A DNA stretch of 64,000 bases from Halomonas sp. GD1P12 (lineage in GTDB: Bacteria; Pseudomonadota; Gammaproteobacteria; Pseudomonadales; Halomonadaceae): NCBI RefSeq assembly GCF_025725645.1, contig NZ_CP107007.1, forward strand, positions 1,674,001 through 1,738,000, given 5' to 3'. Below the pieces are notes generated by a model. The model was not told the origin of the DNA. It searched no databases and saw nothing but the letters and a program-made list of their open reading frames with translations. Positions within the stretch are counted from its first letter, which is position 1, and every line of letters starts with the position of its first letter. The position numbers and the translations under genes were made by a program. This document shows positions 36,795 through 45,974 of this stretch, piece by piece.

Positions 36795-37621
36795 TGCGCT
36801 ATGAATTGGCGGACCTGCTCGAATTGATGCGCGTGTTGCGCGACCCCGAACAGGGCTGCCCCTGGGATGTTGAGCAGCGCTGGGACACCATCGTGCCCCA
36901 TACCATCGAGGAGGCGTATGAAGTCGCCGATGCCATCGAGCGGCGCGCCTTCGATGAGCTTCCGGGCGAACTCGGTGATCTGCTCTTTCAAATCGTCTAT
37001 TACGCGCAGTTCGGCCTCGAGGAGCAGCGCTTCGATTTTTTCGATGTGGTCGACACGCTCACGCGCAAGATGATTCGCCGCCACCCTCACGTGTTTCCCG
37101 AAGGCACGCTCGCCTCACGGCGTGCCCCGGGGGAAAGCGCCGACGAGGTCGAGCAGCGTCAGGTCAAACACCGCTGGGAGGCGCTGAAAGACGACGAGCG
37201 CAACGGGCGCGCTATTGATAACGCCTCGACGCTGGACGATGTGCCCAAAACGCTACCGGCGCTGAGCCGCGCCCACAAGCTCTCCAAGCGCGCTGCGCGG
37301 GTCGGGTTCGACTGGCCGGATACCCGCGGCGTGCTCGACAAGATTCGTGAGGAGCTTGGCGAGGTCGAAGAGGCGCTGGCCGCCAATGATACGGCCCACG
37401 CGCGCGAGGAAGTCGGAGATCTGCTGTTCGCCGTGGCCAATCTCGCGCGCACCCTCGATGCCGACCCCGAGACGTGTTTGCGCGCGACCAACGCCAAGTT
37501 CGAGCGTCGCTTTCGCTACGTCGAGCGCGCCCTCAATGAGTCGCAGCGTTCGATGTCAAACGCCACATTGAATGAAATGGAGCGCCACTGGCAGGCCGCC
37601 AAGCGCCAGGAGCGCAGTTAA
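36794..37621 (+). CDS. mazG: Nucleoside triphosphate pyrophosphohydrolase MazG
   Basis: A 275-residue all-alpha NTP pyrophosphatase with two repeated MazG domains: the first around MRVLRDPEQGCPWDVEQRWD and EAYEVADAIERR, with metal residues in ELPGELGDLLFQIV; the second around KIREELGEVEEALAAND with EEVGDLLFAVANLAR. It cleans up abnormal nucleotides and in E. coli lowers ppGpp. The relA-mazG pairing is conserved. Confidence 0.95.
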   Translation: MRYELADLLELMRVLRDPEQGCPWDVEQRWDTIVPHTIEEAYEVADAIERRAFDELPGELGDLLFQIVYYAQFGLEEQRFDFFDVVDTLTRKMIRRHPHVFPEGTLASRRAPGESADEVEQRQVKHRWEALKDDERNGRAIDNASTLDDVPKTLPALSRAHKLSKRAARVGFDWPDTRGVLDKIREELGEVEEALAANDTAHAREEVGDLLFAVANLARTLDADPETCLRATNAKFERRFRYVERALNESQRSMSNATLNEMERHWQAAKRQERS

Positions 37622-37660
37622 CAACAACACCCCACACGGACTTTCCGGGAGGCCAGGTTA

Positions 37661-40309
37661 ATGAGTCATGATCTACACGAATCGCTTCGTGAGAACGTAC
37701 GTATTTTAGGTGACAGTCTCGGGCGTACCATCGCCGACGACCTGGGACAGAGCTTCGTCGACAAGATCGAGACGATTCGCGCCCACGCAAAGCAAGGCCG
37801 CCAGGGCGATACGCTGCAGCAGCGCGCGCTAATCGAGTACCTGCGCGAGCTGCCCGAGCGTGATTTGTTACCGGTCACCCGCGCATTCAACCAGTTTCTC
37901 AACCTGGCCAACATCGCCGAGCAGCACTACCGCGCGCGCTTTCGCCGGGTCGAGGATTACAAGCCCGGCACCCAGCCCGTGCTCGGCGAGCTTCTGGAGC
38001 GCGCCCGTCAGGCCGGCAACTCGCCGCGCTCGCTGGTGGAAACGCTGGCCAACATGCGCGTCGAGCTGGTGCTGACCGCACACCCGACCGAAGTCATTCG
38101 CCGCACCCTGATTCAAAAGTACGACGCCATCGACGAGTGCCTGAGCGTCATCGAAAGCGCTGACGAGTACCCCGAGCGCGGCGAGCGCGCTCGCGGGCGG
38201 CTTAACGAGCTGATCAGCCAAGCCTGGCATACCGATGAAATTCGCCACGAGCGGCCCACCCCGGTCGACGAGGCCAAATGGGGCTTCGCGGTGATCGAAA
38301 ATTCGCTGTGGCAGGCGGTGCCGGATTTTCACCGCGATTTGGACAACCTGCTGCTCGAAACCGCCGGCGAGCGCCTGCCGCTGGACGCCGCGCCGATTCG
38401 CTACGCCTCCTGGATGGGCGGCGACCGTGACGGCAACCCGAACGTGACCGCTCGCGTGACCAAAGAGGTGCTGCTGCTTGGCCGCTGGATGGCGGCGGAT
38501 CTCTACCTTCGCGATCTCGATCAGCTCAAGACCGAGCTTTCCATGTGGAAGGCAAACAGCGCCATGAAAGCCGAAGTGGGCGACGTTGCCGAGCCCTACC
38601 GCGAGCTTTTGAAGCGCCTGTTGCAAAAGGTCGAGGCGACGCGCGACTGGGCGAAAGCGGGCCTTGACGGTTACAACTTCGACGGCGGGCCGATCATCGA
38701 AACCCGCGATCAGCTCTACGCGCCGCTTTTGGCCTGCTACCGCTCGCTGTGTGACGTTGGCCTCGACACCGTTGCCAATGGGGCGCTGCTCGATACGCTG
38801 CGCCGCGTGGCGGTATTTGGCGTCACGCTCACCAAGCTTGACCTGCGCCAGGAGGCGAGCCGCCATAGCCAGCTGATGGAGGAACTGACCAGCGAGCTTG
38901 GCCTTGGCCACTATCAGCAGTGGGACGAGGCCGACCGTCAGGCGTTTTTGCTCGAGGAGCTGGCCTCCAGCCGACCGCTCATTCCCAGACGCTGGGAGTG
39001 CTCGGCGGAGTCTCGTGAAGTGATCGATACCTTCAAGGTGATTGCGGGTGAGCACGCCGAGGCGCTCGGCACCTACATCATCTCCATGGCCGCCGAACCC
39101 TCGGACGTACTCACCGTTGCGCTGTTGATGAAAGAGATCGGTGGGCGAGTGTCGCTGCCCATCGCGCCGCTGTTCGAGACGCTCAACGACCTGGACAACG
39201 CCGCTGGCGCCATCGATAAACTGCTGGCGTTGCCGGGTTATCGGTCGCTGGTCAAGGACCGCCAGGAAGTGATGATCGGCTACTCCGACTCCGCCAAGGA
39301 CGCCGGCCAGCTGGCCGCGGCCTGGGCGCAGTACCGCGCCCAGGAGTCGCTGGTCGAGGTGTGCAAGCGCCACGGGGTCGATTTGACGCTGTTTCACGGG
39401 CGCGGCGGCACCGTCGGGCGCGGCGGCGGCCCGGCCCACGCGGCGATTCTCTCCCAGCCGCCGGGCTCGGTGAATGGAAGTCTGCGCGTGACCGAGCAGG
39501 GTGAGATGATCCGCTTCAAGTTCGGCCAGCCGGATATCGCGCTGCGCTCGATGGAGATCTACGCCTGCGCGGTGCTGGAGGCCACGCTGTTGCCGCCGCC
39601 GGCCCCGCAGCCCGAGTGGCGAAAGGAGATGGACGAGCTCGCCCGCGTGGCGCATGCGGGCTATGTCGGCGTGGTCCGCGAGGACCCGGACTTCGTGCCC
39701 TATTTCCGCGCGGTGACGCCAGAAGGCGCCCTGGGGCGGCTGCCGCTGGGTTCGCGGCCGACCAAGCGCCGTCAGGACGGCGGCGTAGAAACCCTGCGCG
39801 CCATTCCGTGGATCTTCGCCTGGACCCAGATACGCCTGATGCTGCCGGCCTGGCTTGGCAGCGGCGAGGCCTTCGCCAATCGCCTCGAGCAGCCCGGCGG
39901 GCGAGAAGTGCTCCAGGAAATGCGGCGCGAGTGGCCGTTTTTTGGCACCTACCTCGACATGCTCGAGATGCTGCTGGCCAAGGCGGACGTGGCGATCGCC
40001 GCCTACTACGAGCATCGGCTGGTCGATGAGCCCTCACTCAAGGCGCTGGGCAAGCAGCTGCGTGAGCGCTTCGCGCGCCTGGAAGTCGCCGTGCTGGATA
40101 TCGCCGATCAAAAGGCGCTGTTGGAGAACACGCCGCTGATTCGTCAGGCGATCGACGTGCGCAATCCCTACATCGACCCGCTTCACGGCCTGCAGGCGGA
40201 GCTCTTGCAGCGTAACCGCGACGCCGACGGCGCGATCAGCGCCGACCTTTCCCGCGCGCTGATGGTCACCATGGCCGGCATCGCCGCCGGACTCAGAAAC
40301 ACCGGATAA
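37661..40309 (+). CDS. ppc: Phosphoenolpyruvate carboxylase
   Basis: An 882-residue enzyme that makes oxaloacetate from phosphoenolpyruvate and bicarbonate to refill the TCA cycle. The two active-site signatures are VLTAHPTEVIRRTL and MIGYSDSAKDAGQLAAAW, with the Gly-rich loop FHGRGGTVGRGGGP. The C terminus ends in the conserved AGIAAGLRNTG. GAGG lies upstream of ATG 37661. A strong terminator follows. Confidence 0.97.
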   Translation: MSHDLHESLRENVRILGDSLGRTIADDLGQSFVDKIETIRAHAKQGRQGDTLQQRALIEYLRELPERDLLPVTRAFNQFLNLANIAEQHYRARFRRVEDYKPGTQPVLGELLERARQAGNSPRSLVETLANMRVELVLTAHPTEVIRRTLIQKYDAIDECLSVIESADEYPERGERARGRLNELISQAWHTDEIRHERPTPVDEAKWGFAVIENSLWQAVPDFHRDLDNLLLETAGERLPLDAAPIRYASWMGGDRDGNPNVTARVTKEVLLLGRWMAADLYLRDLDQLKTELSMWKANSAMKAEVGDVAEPYRELLKRLLQKVEATRDWAKAGLDGYNFDGGPIIETRDQLYAPLLACYRSLCDVGLDTVANGALLDTLRRVAVFGVTLTKLDLRQEASRHSQLMEELTSELGLGHYQQWDEADRQAFLLEELASSRPLIPRRWECSAESREVIDTFKVIAGEHAEALGTYIISMAAEPSDVLTVALLMKEIGGRVSLPIAPLFETLNDLDNAAGAIDKLLALPGYRSLVKDRQEVMIGYSDSAKDAGQLAAAWAQYRAQESLVEVCKRHGVDLTLFHGRGGTVGRGGGPAHAAILSQPPGSVNGSLRVTEQGEMIRFKFGQPDIALRSMEIYACAVLEATLLPPPAPQPEWRKEMDELARVAHAGYVGVVREDPDFVPYFRAVTPEGALGRLPLGSRPTKRRQDGGVETLRAIPWIFAWTQIRLMLPAWLGSGEAFANRLEQPGGREVLQEMRREWPFFGTYLDMLEMLLAKADVAIAAYYEHRLVDEPSLKALGKQLRERFARLEVAVLDIADQKALLENTPLIRQAIDVRNPYIDPLHGLQAELLQRNRDADGAISADLSRALMVTMAGIAAGLRNTG

Positions 40310-40329
40310 CGCCCCGTGCGTAGCCTCTT

Positions 40330-40362
40330 GCCGCCGCCTTTGGGCGGCGGCGTCTCTTTTTA
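40330..40362 (+). terminator. Rho-independent terminator after ppc
   Basis: GCCGCCGCC, loop TTTG, GGCGGCGGC is a perfect nine-base-pair stem followed by GTCTC and a T-run. Confidence 0.9.
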
Positions 40363-40381
40363 AACGCAAGTCAGGCGTGTT

Positions 40382-41443
40382 ATGTCGCTTAAAACATCGA
40401 CCCGGATCAACAAGTACATCAGCGAAAGCGGGCTCTGCTCGCGCCGCGAGGCGGACCGCTTCGTCGAGCAGGGCAACGTTTACATCAACGGGCGCCGCGC
40501 AACGACCGGCGATCAGGTCGTGCCGGGAGACCGGGTCAAGGTCAACGGCCAGGAGATCGAGCCCCAGGAGGAAGAGGACCTGGTGCTGATCGCGCTGAAC
40601 AAGCCGGTGGGCATCGTCAGCACCACCGAGTCCAGCGAAAAGGCCAACATCGTCGATTTCGTCGGCCACGGCGTGCGCATCTTTCCCATCGGCCGCCTCG
40701 ACAAGGACTCCCAGGGGCTGATCCTGCTGACCAACAACGGTGATCTGGTCAACAAGATTCTCAGAGCCAACAATAATCACGAAAAGGAGTACGTGGTCAC
40801 GGTCAACAAACCCGTGACCGACGAGTTCGTTAGCGGCATGCAGGCCGGCGTGCCGATCCTTGGCCAGGTCACCAAAAAGTGCAAGGTGGAGAAGGTGTCG
40901 ACGTTTGCCTTCAACATCACGCTGGTGCAGGGCCTCAATCGCCAGATTCGCCGCATGTGTGAATATTTCGGCTTCGAGGTGGTGGAGCTCGTGCGCACGC
41001 GCATCATGAACGTGTCGCTCAAGGGCCTTACCCTGGGCGACTGGCGCGATCTAACGCCCAGGGAGATCGACACGATCGTCGCTCTTACCGAGGGTTCCGA
41101 AGCCGCGCCGCCGCCGCCGCCGCCGGCGCAAAAGCCAAAACCGCGTGCGCGAAAGGGCACTTCCAGCAAAGCGGGTGCTCCGCCCAGGGGAAGAAGCGGC
41201 ACCGCGCACAAGGCCAAACCCGCCGGGCGGGGCAAGCCCGGTAACGGCAAACCCGCGCCCAAGGGGGCCGGCAAGCCCCCGGCAAAGGGCAAGCCTGCCG
41301 CTCAGGGCAAGCGAGCGGGAAAGCCCGCGGGTAAGCCGGTCAATAAAACCGCCGGTAAGCCTTCGGCAAAAAACGGCGGCAAGCCGGCAGCAAAGGGGCG
41401 GGCCGTATCGGCCAAACCCGCGCGGGGTAAAGGTAAGCGCTAG
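40382..41443 (+). CDS. rluF: 23S rRNA pseudouridine(2604) synthase RluF with long basic tail
   Basis: A 353-residue pseudouridine synthase. An S4 domain ([20 protein letters not shown]) precedes the catalytic domain with the Asp in [17 protein letters not shown] and the conserved [16 protein letters not shown]. The first 240 residues align closely with E. coli RluF. The last 105 residues are low-complexity Lys/Gly/Pro/Ala with repeated GKPA and AKG units, likely disordered and RNA-binding. E. coli RluF also has a basic tail, but a shorter one. It has its own terminator. Confidence 0.93.
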   Translation: MSLKTSTRINKYISESGLCSRREADRFVEQGNVYINGRRATTGDQVVPGDRVKVNGQEIEPQEEEDLVLIALNKPVGIVSTTESSEKANIVDFVGHGVRIFPIGRLDKDSQGLILLTNNGDLVNKILRANNNHEKEYVVTVNKPVTDEFVSGMQAGVPILGQVTKKCKVEKVSTFAFNITLVQGLNRQIRRMCEYFGFEVVELVRTRIMNVSLKGLTLGDWRDLTPREIDTIVALTEGSEAAPPPPPPAQKPKPRARKGTSSKAGAPPRGRSGTAHKAKPAGRGKPGNGKPAPKGAGKPPAKGKPAAQGKRAGKPAGKPVNKTAGKPSAKNGGKPAAKGRAVSAKPARGKGKR

Positions 41444-41472
41444 CGCCGTAAAACGATATCCCGGAATCAAAC

Positions 41473-41506
41473 AACCGAGCGCTTGTGAAAGCGCTCGGTT
41501 TTTTTG
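41473..41506. terminator. Terminator between rluF and trpG
   Basis: AACCGAGCGCTT, loop GTGA, AAGCGCTCGGTT is a perfect 12-base-pair stem followed by five more T bases, so it is clearly active for rluF. Only the A-rich start of the stem lies on the other side, so activity for trpG is less sure. Confidence 0.93.
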
Positions 41507-41521
41507 CCAATGTTCGAAGCA

Positions 41522-42181
41522 TCACGCCAGCAGGAAGTTACCGATCAGCTCCTTGCCGCCTTCGGTGGCGAACGACTCCGGGTGGAACTGGATGCCGTGA
41601 ATCGGGTAGTCGCGGTGCTTGACGCCCATCAGCTCGAACTCGCCGGCGGCCTGCCAGCGCTTGCGCTCGGCAAAGTCCGCCGCCGGTAGCCCGCCGACGG
41701 TCGCGGTCACTTCCAGGCATTCGGGAAGCGAGGCCGCATCGGCGATCAGCGAGTGGTAGCGCATGACTTCGAGCTGATCCGGTACGTCCTTGAAGACCGA
41801 GCGGCCGTCATGATTGATCGGGCTGATCTTGCCGTGCATCGGCAGCGGCGCCTTGATCACCTGCCCACCAAAGACATGAACGATGCCCTGCATCCCCAGG
41901 CACACGCCCAGAAGCGGCGTGGTCGGGCCAAGCTTCTCGATCACCTCACCGCAGACGCCGAAGTAGCGCGGATCGTTAGGGGAGCCCGGCCCCGGCGAGA
42001 TGATGATGCGATCTGGCGCCATGGCCGCCACGGCGTCGAAGTCGATCTCGTCGTTGCGCTTGACCGTAATATTAAAACGCTCGAGCGCGCCGCGGTTTTT
42101 CTCCGCGGTCAGAATCTCGCCGATGAACTGGTAAAGGTTGTAGGTGAAGGAGTCGTAGTTATCGATGATCAAAACGTTCAT
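41522..42181 (-). CDS. trpG: Anthranilate synthase glutamine amidotransferase subunit
   Basis: A 219-residue class I glutamine amidotransferase supplying ammonia to TrpE. The catalytic Cys lies in LLGVCLGMQGI and the His-Glu pair in GIQFHPESFA; the N terminus is VLIIDNYDSFTYNLYQFIGE. It overlaps trpE by four bases. Its partner is TrpE from the same operon. A dual role with PabB in folate synthesis is possible in principle, but the trpR context favours tryptophan synthesis. Confidence 0.93.
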   Translation of the reverse strand: MNVLIIDNYDSFTYNLYQFIGEILTAEKNRGALERFNITVKRNDEIDFDAVAAMAPDRIIISPGPGSPNDPRYFGVCGEVIEKLGPTTPLLGVCLGMQGIVHVFGGQVIKAPLPMHGKISPINHDGRSVFKDVPDQLEVMRYHSLIADAASLPECLEVTATVGGLPAADFAERKRWQAAGEFELMGVKHRDYPIHGIQFHPESFATEGGKELIGNFLLA

Positions 42182-43605
42182 GCCGGGTTCTCCGTGGCGG
42201 TTTCTGATCCCTTGACGTCTTCCGGCTCGTCCATGAACGGCGCCAGGGCCTTTCGGGTGCCGGCGAACTTGCGGCGGATCTCCTCGTACTCATCCTCGGC
42301 GTTGCTGTCATAGACGTTGCCGCCGCAGGTCTGCACGTAGGCGTTTTCGCCGTTGACGAACACGGTACGGATGGGAATGGCGAAGGTGCAGTCGCCGTTG
42401 AAGGAGAATTGGCCCACCGCGCCGCCGTAGGGCCCGCGGCCATCGGTCTCCAGGTCATCGATGATCTTCATCGCCTCGATCTTTGGCGCGCCGGTCAGAG
42501 TGCCGGCGGGGAAGTTGCTGGCGAGCGCGGTGAACATGTCCTCGTTTTGATCGATGATACCGACGATCTCGCTGGAGATATGCTGCACGTGGCTAAAGCG
42601 CTTGATGTCCATCAGGCTTCTCACCTTGACCGTGCCGAACTGGGCGACCCGGCCGATATCGTTGCGATGCAAATCCACGATCATATTGTGCTCGGCGATC
42701 TCCTTGGGATCGTTCAACAGCGCCCGGGCAAGCTGGGTGTCTTCCTGAGCGGTCTTGCCACGGGTCGTGGTGCCGGCCAGTGGAAACGTCTCCATTTCGC
42801 CCTGGCGCAGGCGGAACAAAAGCTCCGGGCTTGCGCCGATCAGGCGCTGCTCGCCGAACCGGACGTAATACATTTGCGGTGACGGATTGATGCGCCGAAG
42901 CTCACCGTACAGCGCCAGCGTATCGCCTTCTATGCGAAAGCGCTTTTTGAAGCCCACCTCGCACTGGAAGACCTTGCCATCGACGATATCCTGCTTCACC
43001 TTCGCCACCGCCGCCGCGTGCTCGTCGCGGGTCATGGTGTCGCCAAGGGCGGTAATCTTGAGCGCGCCGGGGGCAACATCGTCGGACTCGATCAGCCCCT
43101 GCAGATACTCGAAGCGGCTGTCGTCGTAGTAGAAGTAGGTGACCTCGCCGGTCATCTTGTCGAGAATCAGCCCGTCCTTGTATAGGCCGAAGCGGAAGGT
43201 GTCGAAATCGTCGCTCGCCTTGAGCGTAAGCGTCGGCTCGAAATACTGCATGGCGTCGTAACCCAGGTAGCCGGACAGGCCGCCGGCGTACTTGCGCGAG
43301 ATGATGTTCTGCGGCATCAGCGAGCGCAGAAGCTCGTAAGGGTTGTCGCTTTCGTAATGATCGATCTCACCGTCGCGGTGCTCGATCGTGAGCGTTTGGC
43401 CGTTGGCGTAGATCAAGTATTCCGGGTCGAAGCCGATGATGGAGTGACGCGCCATGTGGCTATCTTCGCCCAGAGATTCGAGCATGTAGCAGTTCTCGAA
43501 AGCGCGCTCGATCTTCTGAAACAAAGCGAAGAAATCGCAGTCGGCGGCAAGCGTGACGTAGTGTGGCTTTCGCGGCAGAGTAAAAGGCGTGGGGCCGGCG
43601 CTCAT
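42178..43605 (-). CDS. trpE: Anthranilate synthase component I
   Basis: A 475-residue chorismate-utilising enzyme. CYMLESLGED near residue 37 resembles the LLES feedback site for tryptophan. The core has FPLAGTTTRGK, where the alanine (not lysine, as in PabB) marks anthranilate synthase, then DLHRNDIGRV and PAGTLTGAPKIEAM. It is rather shorter than E. coli TrpE (520 residues). It lies between trpR and trpG with four-base overlaps on both sides. trpD and trpC are not in the window. Confidence 0.92.
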   Translation of the reverse strand: MSAGPTPFTLPRKPHYVTLAADCDFFALFQKIERAFENCYMLESLGEDSHMARHSIIGFDPEYLIYANGQTLTIEHRDGEIDHYESDNPYELLRSLMPQNIISRKYAGGLSGYLGYDAMQYFEPTLTLKASDDFDTFRFGLYKDGLILDKMTGEVTYFYYDDSRFEYLQGLIESDDVAPGALKITALGDTMTRDEHAAAVAKVKQDIVDGKVFQCEVGFKKRFRIEGDTLALYGELRRINPSPQMYYVRFGEQRLIGASPELLFRLRQGEMETFPLAGTTTRGKTAQEDTQLARALLNDPKEIAEHNMIVDLHRNDIGRVAQFGTVKVRSLMDIKRFSHVQHISSEIVGIIDQNEDMFTALASNFPAGTLTGAPKIEAMKIIDDLETDGRGPYGGAVGQFSFNGDCTFAIPIRTVFVNGENAYVQTCGGNVYDSNAEDEYEEIRRKFAGTRKALAPFMDEPEDVKGSETATENPA

Positions 43606-43889
43606 GGAGTGTCCTTGAATACGTGTGTGTTGGAAGAAAATGCCCGGGCGCCTCGGGAAACCGTAGCGATGCCGACGCCCAGCGTTTCGGCGATTTTTCG
43701 GTGCGCCACGCCTTCATCGAGCAGCTTGAAAATTTGTAGCCGTTTAGCGATTTCCTGATACTCTGAAGGCGTTAGCAGGCTATCGAGCGCGTGATCCATC
43801 GCGCGCTCTGTGTCGATGTCGAGCAGATAGCGCACGAGCTCGGACTTGAAACCATCCTCTGCCGCCTTATCTGGTACGTTGTTAGCCAC
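43602..43889 (-). CDS. trpR: Trp operon repressor TrpR
   Basis: A 95-residue protein of the TrpR family. The core SLLTPSEYQEIAKRLQIFKL is followed by the helix-turn-helix HRKIAETLGVGIATVSRG. With bound tryptophan it represses trp genes. A strong trp operator lies 20 bases upstream. The gene overlaps trpE by four bases, so the repressor heads the operon it would control. The last residues (FSSNTHVFKDTP) are a divergent tail. Confidence 0.93.
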   Translation of the reverse strand: MANNVPDKAAEDGFKSELVRYLLDIDTERAMDHALDSLLTPSEYQEIAKRLQIFKLLDEGVAHRKIAETLGVGIATVSRGARAFSSNTHVFKDTP

Positions 43890-43908
43890 GTTAAAAGCCT
43901 TTTCGTTT

Positions 43909-43926
43909 GTACTAGTGTACTAGTAC
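43909..43926. promoter_or_regulatory. Trp operator before trpR-trpE-trpG
   Basis: GTACTAGTGTACTAGTAC has two perfect eight-base arms around GT and differs from the E. coli trp operator core GTACTAGTTAACTAGTAC only in the centre. It lies 20 bases before the trpR start and 93 bases before the divergent Kef gene. Confidence 0.9.
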
Positions 43927-44018
43927 ATAACGTTTTGGCACGGCCTGTCAAGCCGATCGCCTTCCAACGCCATCATGTACACCCCTAGTAAGCGCACCGC
44001 GCCATCCCGAGAGAGTCG

Positions 44019-45914
44019 ATGACCCACATTTTCATTCAAGCCTTTATCTATCTACTGGCGGCGGTGATCGCCGTGCCGCTGGCCAAGCGTTTCGGGCTCG
44101 GCTCGGTGCTGGGGTATCTGGTCGCGGGGGTGGTGATCGGCCCAATGCTTGGGCTGGTGGGTCAGGAAACCGACACCATCCAGCATTTTGCCGAGTTTGG
44201 CGTGGTGATGATGCTGTTTCTGGTCGGGATGGAGCTCGACCCCAAAAGCCTCTGGGCCATGCGCGTAAGGCTTCTGGGTCTTGGCGGGCTGCAGGTGGTA
44301 CTGACCGCCGCCGCCGGTACCGCGATCGGCGTATGGCTCGGCGTGGTGTGGCAAACGGCGCTCGCCGTCGGGCTGGTGCTGGCGCTCTCTTCTACCGCCA
44401 TCGTGCTCCAAACGCTGAACGAAAAGGGGCTTTCCGCCACCGAAGGCGGGCGCAGTGCTTTTTCCATCCTGCTGTTTCAGGACATGGCGGTGATCCCCAT
44501 TCTGGCACTGATTCCGCTGCTGGCAGTGGCCGGCGTGGATGGAAGCTCAACTCAGACCGGTCACGACAACGCCGACCTGGTGGCGAGTCTGCCCGGTTGG
44601 GCCCACGCACTGGTGGTAGTGGGAGCAGTCGGGTTCGTGATTGGCGCCGGTTATTACCTGATGCCGCTGCTGTTTCGTTACGTAGTGAAATCGAATCTTC
44701 GCGAAATCTTTACCGCCAGCGCCTTGATGCTGGTGATCGGGATTGCCGCGCTAATGGGGCTTGTGAATCTTTCACCGGCGCTGGGCGCCTTTCTGGCCGG
44801 CGTCGTGCTGGCAAACAGCGAGTTCAAGCATGAGCTCGAGGCCAATATTGAGCCGTTCAAGGGGCTATTGCTGGGGCTTTTCTTCATTACCGTGGGAGCG
44901 GGCATCAATTTTGGCGTGCTCATCGAGCAGTGGCATGCCGTGGTACTGCTGGGCCTGGGTGTTATGGCGGTCAAGGGCGCGCTGCTGATCGGGCTTGCCT
45001 ACGCGTTTGGCATTCGCGGCAGCAACGGCTGGTTGATGACACTCAGCCTGGCCCAGGCCGGCGAGTTTGGTTTCGTGCTTTTGACCTACACGCGTCAGAA
45101 CGGCGTCATTGGCGAAGGGCTTGCCGAGCTTCTGGCGCTGGTGGTGGCGTTTTCGATGTTTTTGACGCCGCTTTTGTTCATCGCCTTCGACAAGCTCGTG
45201 GTGCCGCGCTATCTCGCCGGCAAAACCGAGGCCCAAAAGGCCGATGACTTCGACGAGGAGTCACCGGTGATCGTCGCCGGTGCCGGGCGCTTTGGTCAAA
45301 TCGTGTGCCGGCTGTTGAGAGCGAGCGACGTGCCGCTGGTCGCGCTGGATCTCGAGCTCAAGCAGATCGAGAACGCGCGCAGTATCAATATCAAAAGCTA
45401 TTTTGGGGATGCCAGCCGTGCGGATCTGCTCGACCGCGCCGGCATCGCCAACGCCCGCCTGCTGGTGGTGGCGATCGATGACCTGGACCGCGCCGTGAGC
45501 ACCGTCGAGCACGTCAAACGCTTTTATCCGAACGTGTGGGTGCTGGCCCGTGCCTTTGACCGCGGCCACGGCTATCGCCTGCGCGAGGCCGGCGCCGATG
45601 ACGTGGTCAGCGAAACCTACCACTCGGCTCTGGAACTTGGCAGCCACGCGCTCACCGCGCTCGGCGTACACCCGATGCGCGCCAAGAAGATGGCCTGGTC
45701 CTTCGTGCAGAGCGAAGACGCACACGATGCGGAGCTATTCGAGGCGTGGAAGGAGATCGAAGGCGGCCAGCGCTTCAGCCGCCGTTATGGCGAGCTCTTT
45801 AGACGTCTGGAAGAAGCGCTTAGCAGCGCCATGGATGAACAGGAGAACGAGCCACAAAAAGAGGACGTGCCGATCTGGACCGCGCCGGTAGACGTGCCGG
45901 ATAAAAAAGAGTGA
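44019..45914 (+). CDS. Kef-type potassium/proton antiporter (CPA2 family)
   Basis: A 631-residue membrane protein with about 12 helices in the Na+/H+ exchanger domain (residues 1-390, such as FGLGSVLGYLVAGVVIGP, MLFLVGMELDPKSLW and AFLAGVVLANSEFKHE). A cytoplasmic RCK/TrkA-N domain follows, with the Rossmann motif VIVAGAGRFGQIVCRLL and DLELKQIENARS. It resembles KefB/KefC, which release potassium under control of glutathione adducts. No KefF/KefG partner lies nearby, so regulation is open. It is divergent from trpR. Confidence 0.9.
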   Translation: MTHIFIQAFIYLLAAVIAVPLAKRFGLGSVLGYLVAGVVIGPMLGLVGQETDTIQHFAEFGVVMMLFLVGMELDPKSLWAMRVRLLGLGGLQVVLTAAAGTAIGVWLGVVWQTALAVGLVLALSSTAIVLQTLNEKGLSATEGGRSAFSILLFQDMAVIPILALIPLLAVAGVDGSSTQTGHDNADLVASLPGWAHALVVVGAVGFVIGAGYYLMPLLFRYVVKSNLREIFTASALMLVIGIAALMGLVNLSPALGAFLAGVVLANSEFKHELEANIEPFKGLLLGLFFITVGAGINFGVLIEQWHAVVLLGLGVMAVKGALLIGLAYAFGIRGSNGWLMTLSLAQAGEFGFVLLTYTRQNGVIGEGLAELLALVVAFSMFLTPLLFIAFDKLVVPRYLAGKTEAQKADDFDEESPVIVAGAGRFGQIVCRLLRASDVPLVALDLELKQIENARSINIKSYFGDASRADLLDRAGIANARLLVVAIDDLDRAVSTVEHVKRFYPNVWVLARAFDRGHGYRLREAGADDVVSETYHSALELGSHALTALGVHPMRAKKMAWSFVQSEDAHDAELFEAWKEIEGGQRFSRRYGELFRRLEEALSSAMDEQENEPQKEDVPIWTAPVDVPDKKE

Positions 45915-45974
45915 TCGAGTTCGAGGCGAAGGGTCGTAAGCGCATAGGTGACGGCGAACACGTTTAAAGGCGAG

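Noticed and set aside
37868..40015. Minus-strand open reading of 715 codons
   Set aside because: It is the shadow of ppc, whose active-site signatures are intact on the other strand.
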